Assembly (NCBI GenBank): GCA_029204225.1 | Contig: MU832105.1 | Span: 23,114-87,113, forward strand | Direction of reading: 5' to 3' | DNA length: 64,000 nucleotides | Origin: Diphasiastrum complanatum | Taxonomy: Eukaryota; Streptophyta; Lycopodiopsida; Lycopodiales; Lycopodiaceae | Shown: piece by piece, positions 1 to 16,600 of the stretch | Position numbering within the stretch: the stretch's first letter is position 1 | Layout of the letters: every line of letters starts with the position of its first letter | Notes under the pieces: model-generated | The model's database searches: none | What the model saw: the letters and a program-made list of their open reading frames with translations, nothing else | Told to the model about the DNA's origin: nothing | Translations under genes and position numbers: made by a program

Positions 1-22
1 TAGCATTAAATAAGTAGAACTT

Positions 23-1452
23 GTGCAAGTTGTACTTGATGGATTGTTGGATGAGCATGCTAACCTTGTTCAAAGCTTTGCAATACAAAAAAATTTGCCA
101 AGCATGGTGGATTTGCAAGAAGTGTTGGTGAATAAAAAGCATAGGGAGGTGGATCTACATCAACATCTCATGATGGAGAAGAGGCTATGTTCATCAAAGG
201 CAAATTCAAGGGCAAAGGAAAAAGCAAGTGGTTTAAAGGACAAGATCATGGTGAGTCTTCTTCTTTTGATAAGAAGAAAGATAGGTCGAAATTGAAGTGC
301 TTTTATTGTGGCACCAAGGGGCATTTTGCTAGTGATTGCTACAAGAAGAAGAGAGATCAAGAAGAAAAGCAAGGCAATTTCACTTTTGATGAGGATGGTA
401 TTGGTGATCAAAACTCAAACGATGATATGTTTTTGATGTCTTCTTGTTTCCTAACCAATGATGGAGATATTGATCCATGGTGGATTGATAGTGGAGAAAT
501 ATTCCATATGACATGTCACAAAGAGTACATCACTTCTTTGGTGTCTTATGAAGGAGAAAAGAAGGTCATCAACATGGCCAATGGAGGTGAAACTGTTATC
601 AAGGAAATTGATCCTATTCCTATTTTTTTCTCTCATCCACAAATAGGTATGTTCATTTGAAAAATGTTTTGTTCATACCTTCCATTACTAAGAATGTGCT
701 TAGTGTGTGTCAAATGGTTGGCAAAGGGCTCAAAGTGAAATTTGATGGTGATTCTTGTTTGGTCAAAAGGAATGGAGCCTTGATTGCTCAAGGGAAGAGA
801 CAAGGTGAGCCCTACAAACTTGATGGATTTGTTGGTTCTAACCATGGTGGTTTGAAGGCAAAGAAGCAGGTAGGTGAGCTTTGTTCAATGTCAAAGTCAC
901 AAAGGTTGTCTTATTCTAGATCTAGCTCAAGATCTAAGATGCCTTTTCATTGAGTAAATTTGGATTTGCATTGTACTACTTCTTTGAGTATTGGAGGAGC
1001 AAAGATGTTTGTGACGTGCATTGATGACTTTAGTAGGACTTATCTTCTAAAGTGTGAGGATGAAGTATTTGATGTCTTTCTCAAGTTCAAGAATGTTGTG
1101 GAGAGTCAATTCAACATGAAGACAAAGTGCTTAAGTTTGGCAAATGAAAACCTATCAACCGTAGTTCAAAAAGGTTTGTGTGGCACATGGGATCAAGAGG
1201 GAGCTTTCAAACTCAAAGGTTCTATATAATGTGGAAGAAAGAAAGATCAATCAAGTTTTTGAAAGAGCTAAATCCATGAGGATGAATGCAAATCTTCCTA
1301 AGTCATTTTGGGGTGAAGCCTTGATGTGTGCTAACTTTGTTTGCAATACGTACTCAAATGAAGACTTGGATGGTAAGAGTTCATTTGAAGTTCTTTACGT
1401 AGAAAATCAACATCTACTTGATGAAAGAGATGCCAACTCACCAAGATCTTGA
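23..1452 (+). pseudogene. Ty1/copia retrotransposon fragment (gag zinc knuckle, protease, integrase pieces)
   Basis: Degenerate copia Gag-Pol read in several frames. A CCHC zinc knuckle (CFYCGTKGHFASDC) lies near 297-350. The protease follows as WWIDSGEIFHMTC near 478-515; the usual DSGA(T/S) active-site context has become DSGE. The conserved protease tail (NVLFIPSITKNVLSVCQM) is at 663-717 in another frame. Integrase pieces include FVTCIDDFSRTYLL (about 1009-1050) and a later helix with LPKSFWGEALMCANF (about 1292-1338). Several stops and frameshifts separate these blocks, the middle of the integrase is deleted, and no reverse transcriptase follows. It is dead and has no LTR that I can see. 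Confidence 0.85.
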
Positions 1453-1635
1453 TCAAACATCAAATATATGAAATAATAAAGAAGTTGTCCGTACAATAAC
1501 AGTAAGGTACTGTATTTCACACGTGTGGATCCAATACATAACATAAAATTGCATTCTACACACAAAATTGCATGATATCAACACTATAGTGCACCAATGG
1601 ATAGATGAACCCAAGAGAACTCATGTATAAGCATG

Positions 1636-4313
<2,678 letters not shown>

Positions 4314-4544
4314 CTATGCTGAAATTGTTCGTCCTAGCAAACCAGAATTATTTCTTGACCCACTTTTTGTCAACGCTGATCTTTCCAATGAAGATATGAA
4401 CTTGCGTAAGTGACGAATATATTGTGGATAGAGCTCAAGATCACAGTGACCACCTCCTTTCAGCCAGAGTGGCTCATACTTATTCTTGCAAAGATCCCAT
4501 AGCTGCTTACCATGTGAGCAATCCACCACTTCATCTCTAGTTCC
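4314..4544 (-). CDS. ABHD17-like exon 5 (catalytic Asp and His, stop)
   Basis: The acceptor is TTGTAG/GGAACT. It codes [16 protein letters not shown], the histidine motif [14 protein letters not shown], and a variable tail ending GLLGRTISA before TAG. Together with exon 4 it rebuilds the continuous family segment [14 protein letters not shown]. Confidence 0.94.
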   Translation of the reverse strand, partial: GTRDEVVDCSHGKQLWDLCKNKYEPLWLKGGGHCDLELYPQYIRHLRKFISSLERSALTKSGSRNNSGLLGRTISA

Positions 4545-7500
4545 CTACAAGGCAGGAAACATCAAAGCAGTGAGATTATGTTATAGTCATACATAGAAAT
4601 GAACAATGATCATGATAATGTAGCAGTGTACATGTTGAAGTTGAAAAGAAAAAATATTTATGTGTTAACCATATTCAAACATCAATCCAGATGGATCATG
4701 GGAATTAAAAGAATCGATCATGAATGAGAACTTCAATGCATACATGATATACATGCCAAGTTAACGTTTCCAACAAAGTTCAAATCAGCAAATTCACCAA
4801 TTCAATCGAGCTCGAAACTGGAACCCAATTTTTCAAATGGTAGAATCAGATTTATGAAAAGGAAGCAATAAAACCATTATGTTAAGTACATTGTACAGGA
4901 AAACAATAACAATAGCTGGTTTATGGTACACAGTACAGACAACATATACAGAATGCAGACTACAATTACCTGAGTCTTCATTCCTTAAAATCTGTACACT
5001 AATTCCAATTATTGGTAATATGCTAAACCATACATGTACATTCCAAGTAAGCTAGAAATTAAAAGAGAAGTCAGAAAAGTGAATTCTTGTTAGAAATGAT
5101 ACGCTTTCATTTTGGTCTTATAGCCTAACCCCTTCACAAACTCACTAAAAAGAGGATGAGATTCCATTAAAACAAGAAAGAATAAAATGCCTTTGATGCT
5201 TTAAAGCATGCCCTTATGATAGGACCCGTCCTTATCATTCTCAACCTATGTAAACCCTTTTTTGCAGAAGTGGATACAAGTGTTGATTTCGTAGGAGCAT
5301 TATAAAACCAAGGCGGCCATGTCGTTGTCTACGAGAGTAGAAAACTTCAAGGGGTAAAAAATACAGTATGACATATACAAGAAAGGACTTTTAGCTGTTC
5401 TAGATGCCCTTAAGCTATGGAAACACTACTTCTTAGGAAATAATTTCTTCATTAAGATGGTTCATCAAAGCCTTAGATACTTTTTCACCAAACAATATCC
5501 AAGAAAAACATCTTAAATGGCCAACTACCTTATTACCTTGCATTTTCAAATGATCCATCACCCAGAGAAGGACAATAAAGCTGCTAACGCATTGTCAAGA
5601 GTAACAAAGTTAACCACATATCTATAACCTATCACAAAGACTTTACTCTCATCAAAGCTACATATGCTAGAGCTCCGAACTTGAAACATATCTTTGAGAT
5701 TCTATAGAAAAATCAAGGCCATAAAGACTATATCTTGAAAGATGGATATTTAACCAAAGAGAAGGAATTAGTATACGCATGACCATTAGAACTAGGAACC
5801 TACAAGAAAGTCACAATCCTCCTTAATGTTGACATAGGGGAATACCTTCTACACTTCAAGCTTTAAACAGGTTCTTTTATTGGCCTACCATGCACTGAAA
5901 TATCAAACATTATGTAAATGAATGTTTAGTATGGCACATAACAAGGACAAGCAAGGATTCTAAATCTCCATGACTGCTTCATCCTTTACCTACCCCTGAA
6001 TCCCCATGGGAAAAGAATGCCATGGACTTTCTCTCTAGGCTACCTAAGACCAAGAATGGAAATGAAATGATTTGGACTATCATTGATAGGCTCAATAAAC
6101 AAGCCCATTTCATTCCATGTAAGAAAAAGCTTCAAGCTCCTAAAGCCACTCACTTATTTATATCTCACATCTTTAAGTTTCACAGTTTGCCCAAGAGCAT
6201 TGTATATGACAAAGATAAAAGATTCACCAGTAACTTCTAAAGAGTCCTCTTCGACAACTTGGGGACTACTCTCAAGTTTTTATCCTCTATCCACACTCAA
6301 ATTGATGGTCAAAATGAGATTTCAAATCGAACCATTATATACCTAATAAGAAGCTATTTGAGTGACCAAAAGAGTCAATGGGAACATTACCTCTCCATTC
6401 TAGAGTTTGCATATAATTACACAGTCCACTCATCCACTAGCAAGGCAACTTTGAAGTCATTTACGGAAAAGCTATTTTACCTCCTACTTTAAAAACCAAA
6501 GAAACCTTTTTTGCCTCAGACAAATTTGTGCACAACTATCGATTTTGAAAGGTTCAATGTGTTCGTTGACGGCAACTCTTTATGCATCGAAAGGGTAAAT
6601 AATATTGGCTTAATTCCCAAGAAAAAGCAATCACTTCTTCCATTCTCACAAAGTTTTATATATAATGAAATTTCTTTATGATTGAATATGTGAAGTGCTC
6701 ATTAAGATGAAACAGTTATCACCATATTCAAATGATATTTGATTAATGTATGAACTTGTTAGTCTAATGTGCATGTACAAGTGCATCAATACCTATAGCC
6801 AAGAGATTTACTTATGAGATTGTCTTTATGCTAACAATATGATAAAGATGTGCAAGTTCTACAACTAGTACTTGAAGATTTGTGAACTTAGAAAACATAT
6901 CGAAATGGTATGCTTTGACATCTAATCTTTCTTTAAGGGTATGTGGACGTATTTGAGGAAGTGCTTGAAGGACAAAAACAAGAAATTGAAAGCTTGTTGA
7001 GCTTAAGAAGGGCACCTTAAGGAGGCTTTATCATCACACCCCTTAACTCTCTCGGCCATGATTGAGAATGAATAATTCTTAGAAAATAAGGCCTAGAATT
7101 GATGATTATTTTGAAAGATTAGATGGACATATACTAAACCTCTCCCTTGGAAAGAATTTACTCGGGGTGAATTCCCAAGTTATAATAAGGAGATTCGAAT
7201 TTGAAAATGGCTAACTTCAAAAGTTAGGCCAACTAGTTTTGCCATGTCTTCAATAACTTAGCTACCTTGAGACCCTAAGACGCCTAGGAAAATGCGCCCT
7301 CCTCCTCTCTCTCTCTCTTTACTCTCCACAACTGCCACTCAACTCTTCACCATTCTTACCCCTAAATCACTTGGAGTCTCCCCACACCTCACACACTTAA
7401 CCTTGACACCTCACCCCCTTTGGCAAGCTTCACCCTTGTTTTTAAATATGAGAGTGCACCCTCCTACCTTGGCTATTCTCCTTCATGATGCCTAGCTTGC

Positions 7501-7604
7501 TCGCCTAGTGTTTGTGGTTGTTGTCTTTGTGTAGGTGCTTTAAAGAAGGAGCTTGGAGCTATGGCATAAGGAGACGATGTCAATTTGATGGGAGGCTCTT
7601 GGAC

Positions 7605-7695
<91 letters not shown>

Positions 7696-10600
7696 GGACT
7701 CTACTGGCAGAGTTTGATATCATACTGGCAGAGTTTGCCTTACCACCACTGATTGTCGAGGCTATATTTCGGATTATCACATTCATTCATAGAGTCTCGG
7801 AGCTTGATTCATCCAGATATGTTGCTACAGCTTTCACATCCTCTCACACTCTAGCTAGTCAGCAGGCTAAGTCCTCATGGTTTCAGTGTGTTTCTGACCT
7901 TTTGAGTAGGTGGGGTTTATCTATATCTGATCTCCCGAATGGGACACACGCATATATCCCCCAGCAGATTTACAGAGCTTACATCAGCACAGTGTGGTCT
8001 CACCCAGATCCAGCACGGGTCAAGCTTCATTTTTATCACACTCATCTTCTTCAGCTTGATGTTTCCGGGCTTCCCATTTGGCCGGGTTATTTGTCTCAGA
8101 CGTTATCTTTCGGCCTGCGTTACCGTCTTGGTCAATTTAGGGTCTCTTCTCACCAGCTTGCTATTGAGACAGGCAGATACACAGACACACCTCGACCGCT
8201 ACGGATTTGTCAGTGCTGCTCTTTACAAGAGATTGAGGATGAGTTCCATTTTATTTTCCGATGTCCAGCCTACTATGAGATCAGAGGCAGATACCATTGC
8301 TTATACAAAGATACTCCACTTACACTTGCTTCTTTCCTTGCCTTCTCAGATGCGAGATGTGTTGGTTTATTATTGCGAGAGATGTTTACTTTGAGATCTT
8401 CCTTTTTATTGGATGTTTCTGATGTGGATCATAGCCAGTCCCACATTACGCACTTTTTCTAGAAGAGGGATAGAGATGAGACTTCTGACAGTGAGATAGA
8501 CATTCCAATACGACGACCGAAGCTCCAGCATCCTCTTCGCTCCTCCAGGCCCAGGGTTCTTCACCGGAGGCCAACACCTGCTTCTCACCATATCACACAG
8601 TTTTTTATATCCACTCAGCTAGTTAGCTAGCTTATTTCAGTTTTCTCTTTCCCTCTGTGTAGCTGGTGGTTAAGCTACTGATATTGTACCCTCAACAGAG
8701 CTGGAGGTTAAGCTTTGTTTTTCTCTCTGTTTTCTAGTGCTGGTTTAGCTGCTAGGAATAAGTCCTACGTGGACAATGCTCCTTCTTTGTTGATGTATTT
8801 TCTACTTGTCTTATGTGCCCTCGAGTACTTGACAGACATTAATATAGTAATTCTAATTCTAATTCTACTATATGGTTATTACGTTTTATTCGCTCTTCGA
8901 AACATTATGAAATGATTTTTCCCTTATGGTACTAAACCAACATAAATGCCTTACCTTGCTAAACTAAGCAATGATAACCGAAACGATCTTGCTCTTTTTT
9001 AGAGGTTCTGTAAATCGAGCTCTGAAGTATTATGAAGATGATTCTATGGCAGAGGATACGAATACTTGCTTGCAAGATGAATGACGTTTTATTAACACCT
9101 TTCTAAAAACTACAACACTCTTATCAAAAAATGCACTGTCATTAACCCATTATTCTCGGTTTGAAATCATTAGTACATAAGGAGGTTTTCGCTTAAAAGC
9201 AGTTGGAGATGGGTAGCTCACAAGAAATCTCTTCGCCTCGAAACCAGGTATGAAGCTATACGAGGTAACTCCGATATGAATGGTTTTTCTCACCCAACAC
9301 TTAAAGACGATTCATGCACACATGAGGGACTCCAAGATATGCTAAATAAAAGTTGTTGTAGCACAAGCGCGAGCTAAGCATTATGCGAATAAAACCCGTG
9401 CCTTTAATTTGATAAGGATTTATGTACGATACTTATAACAAGGATAGGATTTAAAAAGCGGCTTTTCTAGTATGCTATGTACTTAGGAAGAGCTTGGCCT
9501 TGAAGTGCTTGTATGGCATGGATTTGCCCAAGCCATAAGGTGCTTGGACTCCCATCGATTCTCGTGGGAGTTCCTGGGACTAGTATGGCACGGATCTGCC
9601 CTAGTACCTAGCACCGATGCCGAAGCCAAGTCTCTTTTCATCTGTGTATAGCAAGATGGCTTCTTACGTGTAGTATGCTAATATGAATCTAATACATTCC
9701 TTTTGCTCTTGTACTGATCCAAATGGCATCTGCCCTGATACGGTTTGTGTTATAGGACAGGATGTATTGCTAACTTTGAATTTCATGTTTGGGAAGATTG
9801 GACGTATTAATTTTAGTTGCAATCAAGCTGATAAGGTAGTGAACCTTGTTTCGGACATGGATAACAACTGATGCTCAGCTATGACACCTGTCTTCCTCAC
9901 GTAACTAACTCATGTCTTTCTCTCTCTCTCTGCACTCATCATCTCATCAGCTTCACAGTCTGGGCTATCACTTGTCATACTATTACAGGCTCATTTCTTG
10001 GAGATGGATGACGTGGGGACCCCAGTTCTACCACGTAGATTCTGGATTATCCCATGGCTTGAGATTCACACTGGGTCAGCTACGAGTCTCATCACATCAG
10101 CTTGAGATTGAGATTGAACGTTTCCATGGTGTCCCACGTGAGGAGAGGATCTGTCAGTTATGTTTAATGTCTGAGGTGGAGTCAGAGGAGCACTTTTTGT
10201 TTAGATGTCTAGTCTATCTCTCTAGTCTATTACGAGATCAGAGGGAGATACCATTGCCTTTTCAGAGAGACTCATGTCACACTGCGGTCCCTTATAGCAT
10301 ACGATGATCCGAGATGTGTCACACTTATGATCAGAGAGATGTTTTTACTGCAACATGACCTACACCAACCATCTGTTCACCTTGATGCATAGCTCCAGAT
10401 CATATCGTATTTCTCCCACAGGAGCTTGCGGGCTATCACCTATTCAAATAATAACCCACTCACTCATACACTCGGCCTACCATTTTGGAACCACTCTTAA
10501 GCTCTCATACTCAAAAGGTTCCATATTGGATAAAAGAAACCATTGCCTTTTCAGAGAGACTCATGTCACACTGTGGTCCCTTATAGCATATGATGATCCG

Positions 10601-13600
10601 AGATGTGTCGCACTTATGATCAGAGAGATGTTTTTACTGCAACATGACCTACACCAACCATCTGTTCACCTTGATGCATAGCTCCAGATCATATCGTATT
10701 TCTCCCACAGGAGCTTGCGGGCTATCACCTATTCAAATAATAACCCACTCACTCATACACTCGGCCTACTACCATTTTGGAACCACTCTTAAGCTCTCAT
10801 ACTCAAAAGGTTCCATATTGGATAAAAGAAACCCAGAACCAGTTGCATGCATGCATTATCCACTTCCAAGGCTTTGAATTTCTTCATTATCCTTGCCAAA
10901 ACCATTGCACGAACCTGTTCTCCACTCCATTCTTCTTGCACGTAAACCCTTTTGAGCTCTCTACCCTTACATGTATGCATAACCGATGTCTATCTAACTA
11001 TTTTCCATTGTTTTGATAGTCTAGAATTGTGATTTGCATGTCAAGTTAAAAAAAGGTTGGCTTTTGCTTTCATCTAAATTTTGTATTCATTTCTAGGATT
11101 GCCAAACCTTAGCAAGTATTTAAAATTACCAAATCCTTGTTTATGTGATTGGGTTTTGCCAATTGGTCTAACATAATAAGGGTTTTCCTTCCATAGGTGG
11201 GTTTTCTTGACCCCTCATCACTTCTCTATGCGATACTTGATGTGATTGTTTGGTATAGATTTTTCAATCTATTTATCTATTTGATGTCAAATTTCCTAGA
11301 ATTCCATTGTTATTTATGAAGAATTGAGTAAAACTCAAGGATAGATTTGCATGCAAGTCAAGTTTAAATTTTGTGAGTCTAAATCTAGTAAAAAACCTTA
11401 CCTTGGAGTTCACACATTGTGGTTCAAGGTAAACCACCCAAGTCACACACAACTTGGATTTCTTACCATTGGCACACAAACATTGCAATGCCCTAAATAC
11501 TTTTTCTAGATGCCCTCTATGGTAAGGAAATGACTTATTGTAGACTAGCATGTCATCAATAAATTAACGGTGAACTTACAAATATCATCCCTAAATAAGT
11601 AGTTCATTAGCATTATATACGTAACTGGACCGTTAGCCAATCCAAAGACATGACTAAAAACTCATAATGTCCAAGCCAACTACAAAACGTTGTCTTCGAC
11701 ACATAATGCTCCATAATATGAACCTTATGATAGCCACTTTTAAGATTGATCTTGCTAAATACCTTTGCTCCATGCAATGCATCCAACAATTTGAAGCATA
11801 GGATGCATATTCCACATCATAGTCTTATTTGTGGCATGATAATCTACACACATTCCTCTTCCTTAAGGCTGACCCTATAAGGAGGTTGACAGACAAATCC
11901 TGCCTCTGGAACCAGCTGAATCCTGTGTTCCACATTTCTACTAGGGAATAACCCGGCCGGGTTGTCCTAAATGGGAACATACATAAACTCCTGCCCAATA
12001 GACTCATCTAGAGCTCGAAGTTCACTATGCTCTAGTGCAAATGCGGATGTTGTCTCAAGAGATTGCAATGCAAAAATATGCTCACTTATTTGATATAAAA
12101 TGCAACACATTACTATGCACTTGCCTATCTACCTTTTTATAACTTGAAACATGAGATTCATCGACAATGTCATTTGCATTCAAAAGACGTAAGTACAAAC
12201 ACTCAAAACCTTATTTCTTTAATTGCAAGGCAGAAACAAGAGGGCCATCAGGCAACTTCCTTTCGCATGTCAAGCTATGGGACAAACGCCCATGCAAGAA
12301 CTTATTTACATGACTAACAAAATCTATTGTTGGTTGCCTAGCCACATGCCAAAGGTTACCCAGCATGGCATCAAATTGTTCATGGTTCAATCAAGTTTTG
12401 CTTCCAATATTTCATTTGACACTAATCAACCCACAAATCTAGCCAATTGACAAAATTTGTGTAATGCTTTAGTTAATAAGGAAGAGTTAAGGAAATTAAT
12501 TTATGCCAATTGGCAGTTGTGAAAAGACTTAATGGACATAAAAACTTTCAGACAGCAGAGTTCTGAGAGAACATCTGATTTAGTAAGCTTCTGAACATTT
12601 GAAACTACTGTCAAGTTGTACTTGATTCTGATTAATTACAAGCTGGCAATCATTCCAGAACAAAATTTTCTCTCACTCTTTTCAGGGAACAAACTATTAT
12701 ACATGATACTAAAGATTGGTTATATAGGCCAAGAGAAAACAGAGATCGAAGCCTCAAAAGAATACAAAAGCTGGAGCGTAAGTGAGAAGCAGCATGGCAT
12801 TGCAGATATTACATCAGCTCAGGAAACTCTCCCTGCTTAGAGTATTGAACGGTTATGAAAAATGTAAAACTATATGACTTTAGCATGCTTGGGCTCTCAA
12901 AATGTAACCTGATACATCAACTTTTTCAAAAAATTAAGAAAAGCTTAATAGACTTACATGCATCACAAGAATAGGGCAGTTCACTTGTCCAATTTTATCA
13001 ATGTTCTGCAAAAAACCCAAGAAATCTGCATGTGTCAACAATCCAGACAACCTCTATTTGTATTACTGCAAGCATGCAATAACTTTAAGCTTTCCTTAAT
13101 CAACAAAGAAATGACCCAACTTTTGACAAATTCATCACCTTGTAAATATCAAACCAGTAAGTGCGCTTCACTGGATACATAACTCTCAATCCTGACAATA
13201 TTGCACTATGGAGGACCACAGCTTTTAATCTGGGCAACCGAGCTGCTAAATCCAGAGTTGGGCCACTACCAACAGACTGGCCGTAAAGAACTACATCTTC
13301 CTCTCGAGTTCCATATTCACGCTCTAAACACTCATATGCTGCTGTTATGTCAGCATAGGTGTTTACCTCACTTGGCTGTAGAGAAAAACATAAAGAAAAG
13401 AGGTGACAACCAAAATTTTGACAATGAAGATACTCTCTGATTGAGAAAATTGCACATTAGGCATACCTTCGTTAGTATTGTTCCTAAAAAAAAGCTCGTA
13501 GCTTTGCTTGATCCATTGAACATTGCAATGGACTTCGGAAGTGTATAGAGGGTTAAAAAAATGGCACTCTACCTTCCCTGTGGAAGCTCCATATCCTGAA

Positions 13601-16600
13601 TAATCGTACCTGAAAAAAAGGCCAAGAAGGTTTTCAGGCATAAAGGTCACAGCCATTTCTTCAAAATGTGAGATAGGGCTTGCTGTGAAGTCAGTACAAA
13701 ATCGGCACAACTATGCATTTCGTCTGAGTGAAACCCAGATTCTGAAACCTTGACAAATGCATATATTTGGCAAGATTTAGCTGGAGAATACTTGAAAGGC
13801 ATGATAAATCATTTTATTGAGCACAGACAAAGGACAGTATGAAAGTCAGTAGCATCAGATTTTGCGTTATATCTGAGCTGAGAATGTCCATTTACATAGC
13901 ATAAAAGAAGCCTCCAGTTCATACGAGTCTTCATAAGTGCAAAGAACACAAGTCTTAGATGGAAAAGACTTTAGGAATTTTCATAAATGACCCTTGGTGG
14001 TAGATCTCACTAGAACCACCAATGAGCCAATTGCACAGAATTTTTTACAAGTGAGAATCATCAAATAGCGTACTTTACGACTTTGATAACATCAAGAACA
14101 AGAACCCAAACATCAATGAATTTTAAACCATTTATTTGATGAAGTGCAAACTAGAATACCAAACTATATATCTATTTGTGAAATTAGAATATATCCAATT
14201 TCACAAATTTATATAGAGAAGTCAGTGATGTCATAAGGTAAACCTTAGAAACAATATACGAGCAACTCAAAAAGTCAAAGGATCAAAGTCAAAACAACAA
14301 TAAAAAATTTAATAAACAAAAAATCTTAGCCAAATAGCATTGCTTATGTCTCATCAATACCCAAGCATAAGTTACTAACTGGGTTTCGAAAGAATCCGGA
14401 TTCTCTTGGGTAGACCCAGTGTTGACTAAGAAGCAAAAGACAATCAATAAGAAGAAAGAAAAAATAATAATAATTTAAATAAAATGAGATTCAAAAATAA
14501 AATCTATAAATTAAATCTAATTAAATATAAAATAAAAACAAAACATAAAATGAAAATAAATAAGAACGAGGATCATAATGTGTATACGAGTTACTAAAAC
14601 AAAGACAAAATACTAGAAACAAAGTGGGCTCCTTAGCTCCCCACTTTTCTGGATTCTATGATTAATCATCTTAAAGATACCATAAGCTGAAACACCAAAG
14701 ATAAAACCAAAAGAGTCTAAAACAGTTCGAACTTTTCTCATGATTTTCTTAAATGTGTAACCCTTATGGAGTAACAAAATGATTAGATTGCTTGACTGGT
14801 CTACAAAAGCATCTCTACTAGTACAAAGACGAGAAAACCTATAGAATTGAGAAGTGATCACTCCATATTTAACAGAATCTGAAATATTTGAAGAAATATG
14901 AGGCATGCGAATTATGTTCAAGTTACTAATTTCTGGCTGCAGCCTTTTATCAAAAATAGCAACCAATAAACCGGACCTACCCTGGCTTATAGAAAGGTCT
15001 AAAAAATTGCACTTATCATCACTAGTTGTACGATTAAGTTCAGATGAGTCTTTAGGATAGATTCCTCCACCAAAAACGTTAGGGTCTTTATATACAAAAC
15101 TACCAAAATTAGGAAGATCAGGAACAAATAAGTCATCAATATATCTTCTAACATGAGTTAATTTATGCAATAAGATGGGACAAGTACCACAAGAAACTAA
15201 TCTTTGCATAAATTCAAATTCATAAGAGAAAAGATAAAAGTTAGCTAGATGAACAGCACAAATAGTACCCATGGGAATACCTATCTTTTGTTGAAAAAGC
15301 GAATCACCTAGAGAAATATGCAAGTTATCCAAGAGAAAGTGCAGCCAAGAACAAACATCTTCAACATCAACTATTTTAGTAAATCTTTTCTTTGAATCGA
15401 CATCTTGATTTTTGTTCTTAAGCCAACAAAACTCAAAATGCAAAGCACAAGCATACGTTGGGTCTTTTCTTCTAAAGTACGAGAGGAGTTGAGAAACTTT
15501 ATTACTTCTATAATACCTACAGAATCGTTTAAAATCCAATTACAACTAACAGGAACATCTGCATCCTTAAGTAAGTTTATCCAAAGCTCATTAATAGAAG
15601 GAAGCAACGCTTTGAAGCAACTACTTAGCCACTTAGAAAGGTCAGTCAACGTAGTTTTATGGGCTGCTGCAATAAACCTAGGCCTTTTAGGAACTGTATG
15701 AAATTTCCATGCAGCACAAAGGGAGCCATATATAGAAGATACAAAGGAAAACATAAGAAAAGCATAAAAAATTGATTGAAAAGTTATCACGAAACAACAA
15801 GAACTTTAGTTTTGATTCGTAAAAAAGTAGATTAGTTATAGGGGCAGGTGCACCTCCCAAAATATGCCAAAATAAAATAAAAATAAAACATACAGCTGGC
15901 CACTACTTGGACAAATAATAATGAAGAATTTGCATCTCTCTTCTCTATCTAATTGTGCGCTCATATTTTCAGTAAACTTCCTATTTTCTCTGCTAGAGGT
16001 TCAAAAATCAATACTTTGTAAAACTAACATTCTATACTTGGACTTCCTTTTCTGACCTAATCAATTCCACTTTTGAACTACAGCTGATCAGCCGAACATC
16101 ATATAGTAAGGACCTTGGCAATTCTTACTATACATGTTGTATGAGGTCATGTTGTAAATCCATTTAATTCTTCTAAACCTAAGATTAGGCTCAAAGTCAA
16201 GCAGCATGCCTATGGTGGCACTTTGGGGAAGGAGGGGAGCCATAGAGGGATTCGGAAATCCTTCGATCTCAAATTCTAATAATAAAGATGACACCAACAA
16301 CCTCTCCCTGGAGGAGGAAGAGGACATCCTCAAAGGGAAATACCCCACCTTGAATGGTTAGCTGAAAGAAAGCTTCCAATGTCGTTTCTAAAGGTTTAGG
16401 AACCTCTTTACTCATGATCACAAGAATGGGAGTTGCATCAAATGATCGCTTGTGAAACTTCCAACCAAACACATGCTTGGGCAATTTTGCCCACTCCTTT
16501 ATCATAATACTAGATGGTGAACCATGCTATTTAGACCTAGAATTACTTAAAATATCTTATCATTATTTGGCATGGCATTAACCATAGTGTTTATCAAGAT

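Noticed and set aside
7512-8462. A single 316-codon gene starting before the CT tract
   Set aside because: The CT tract merely joins unrelated upstream sequence to the LINE C-terminal frame; only the part after 7694 has protein-like features.
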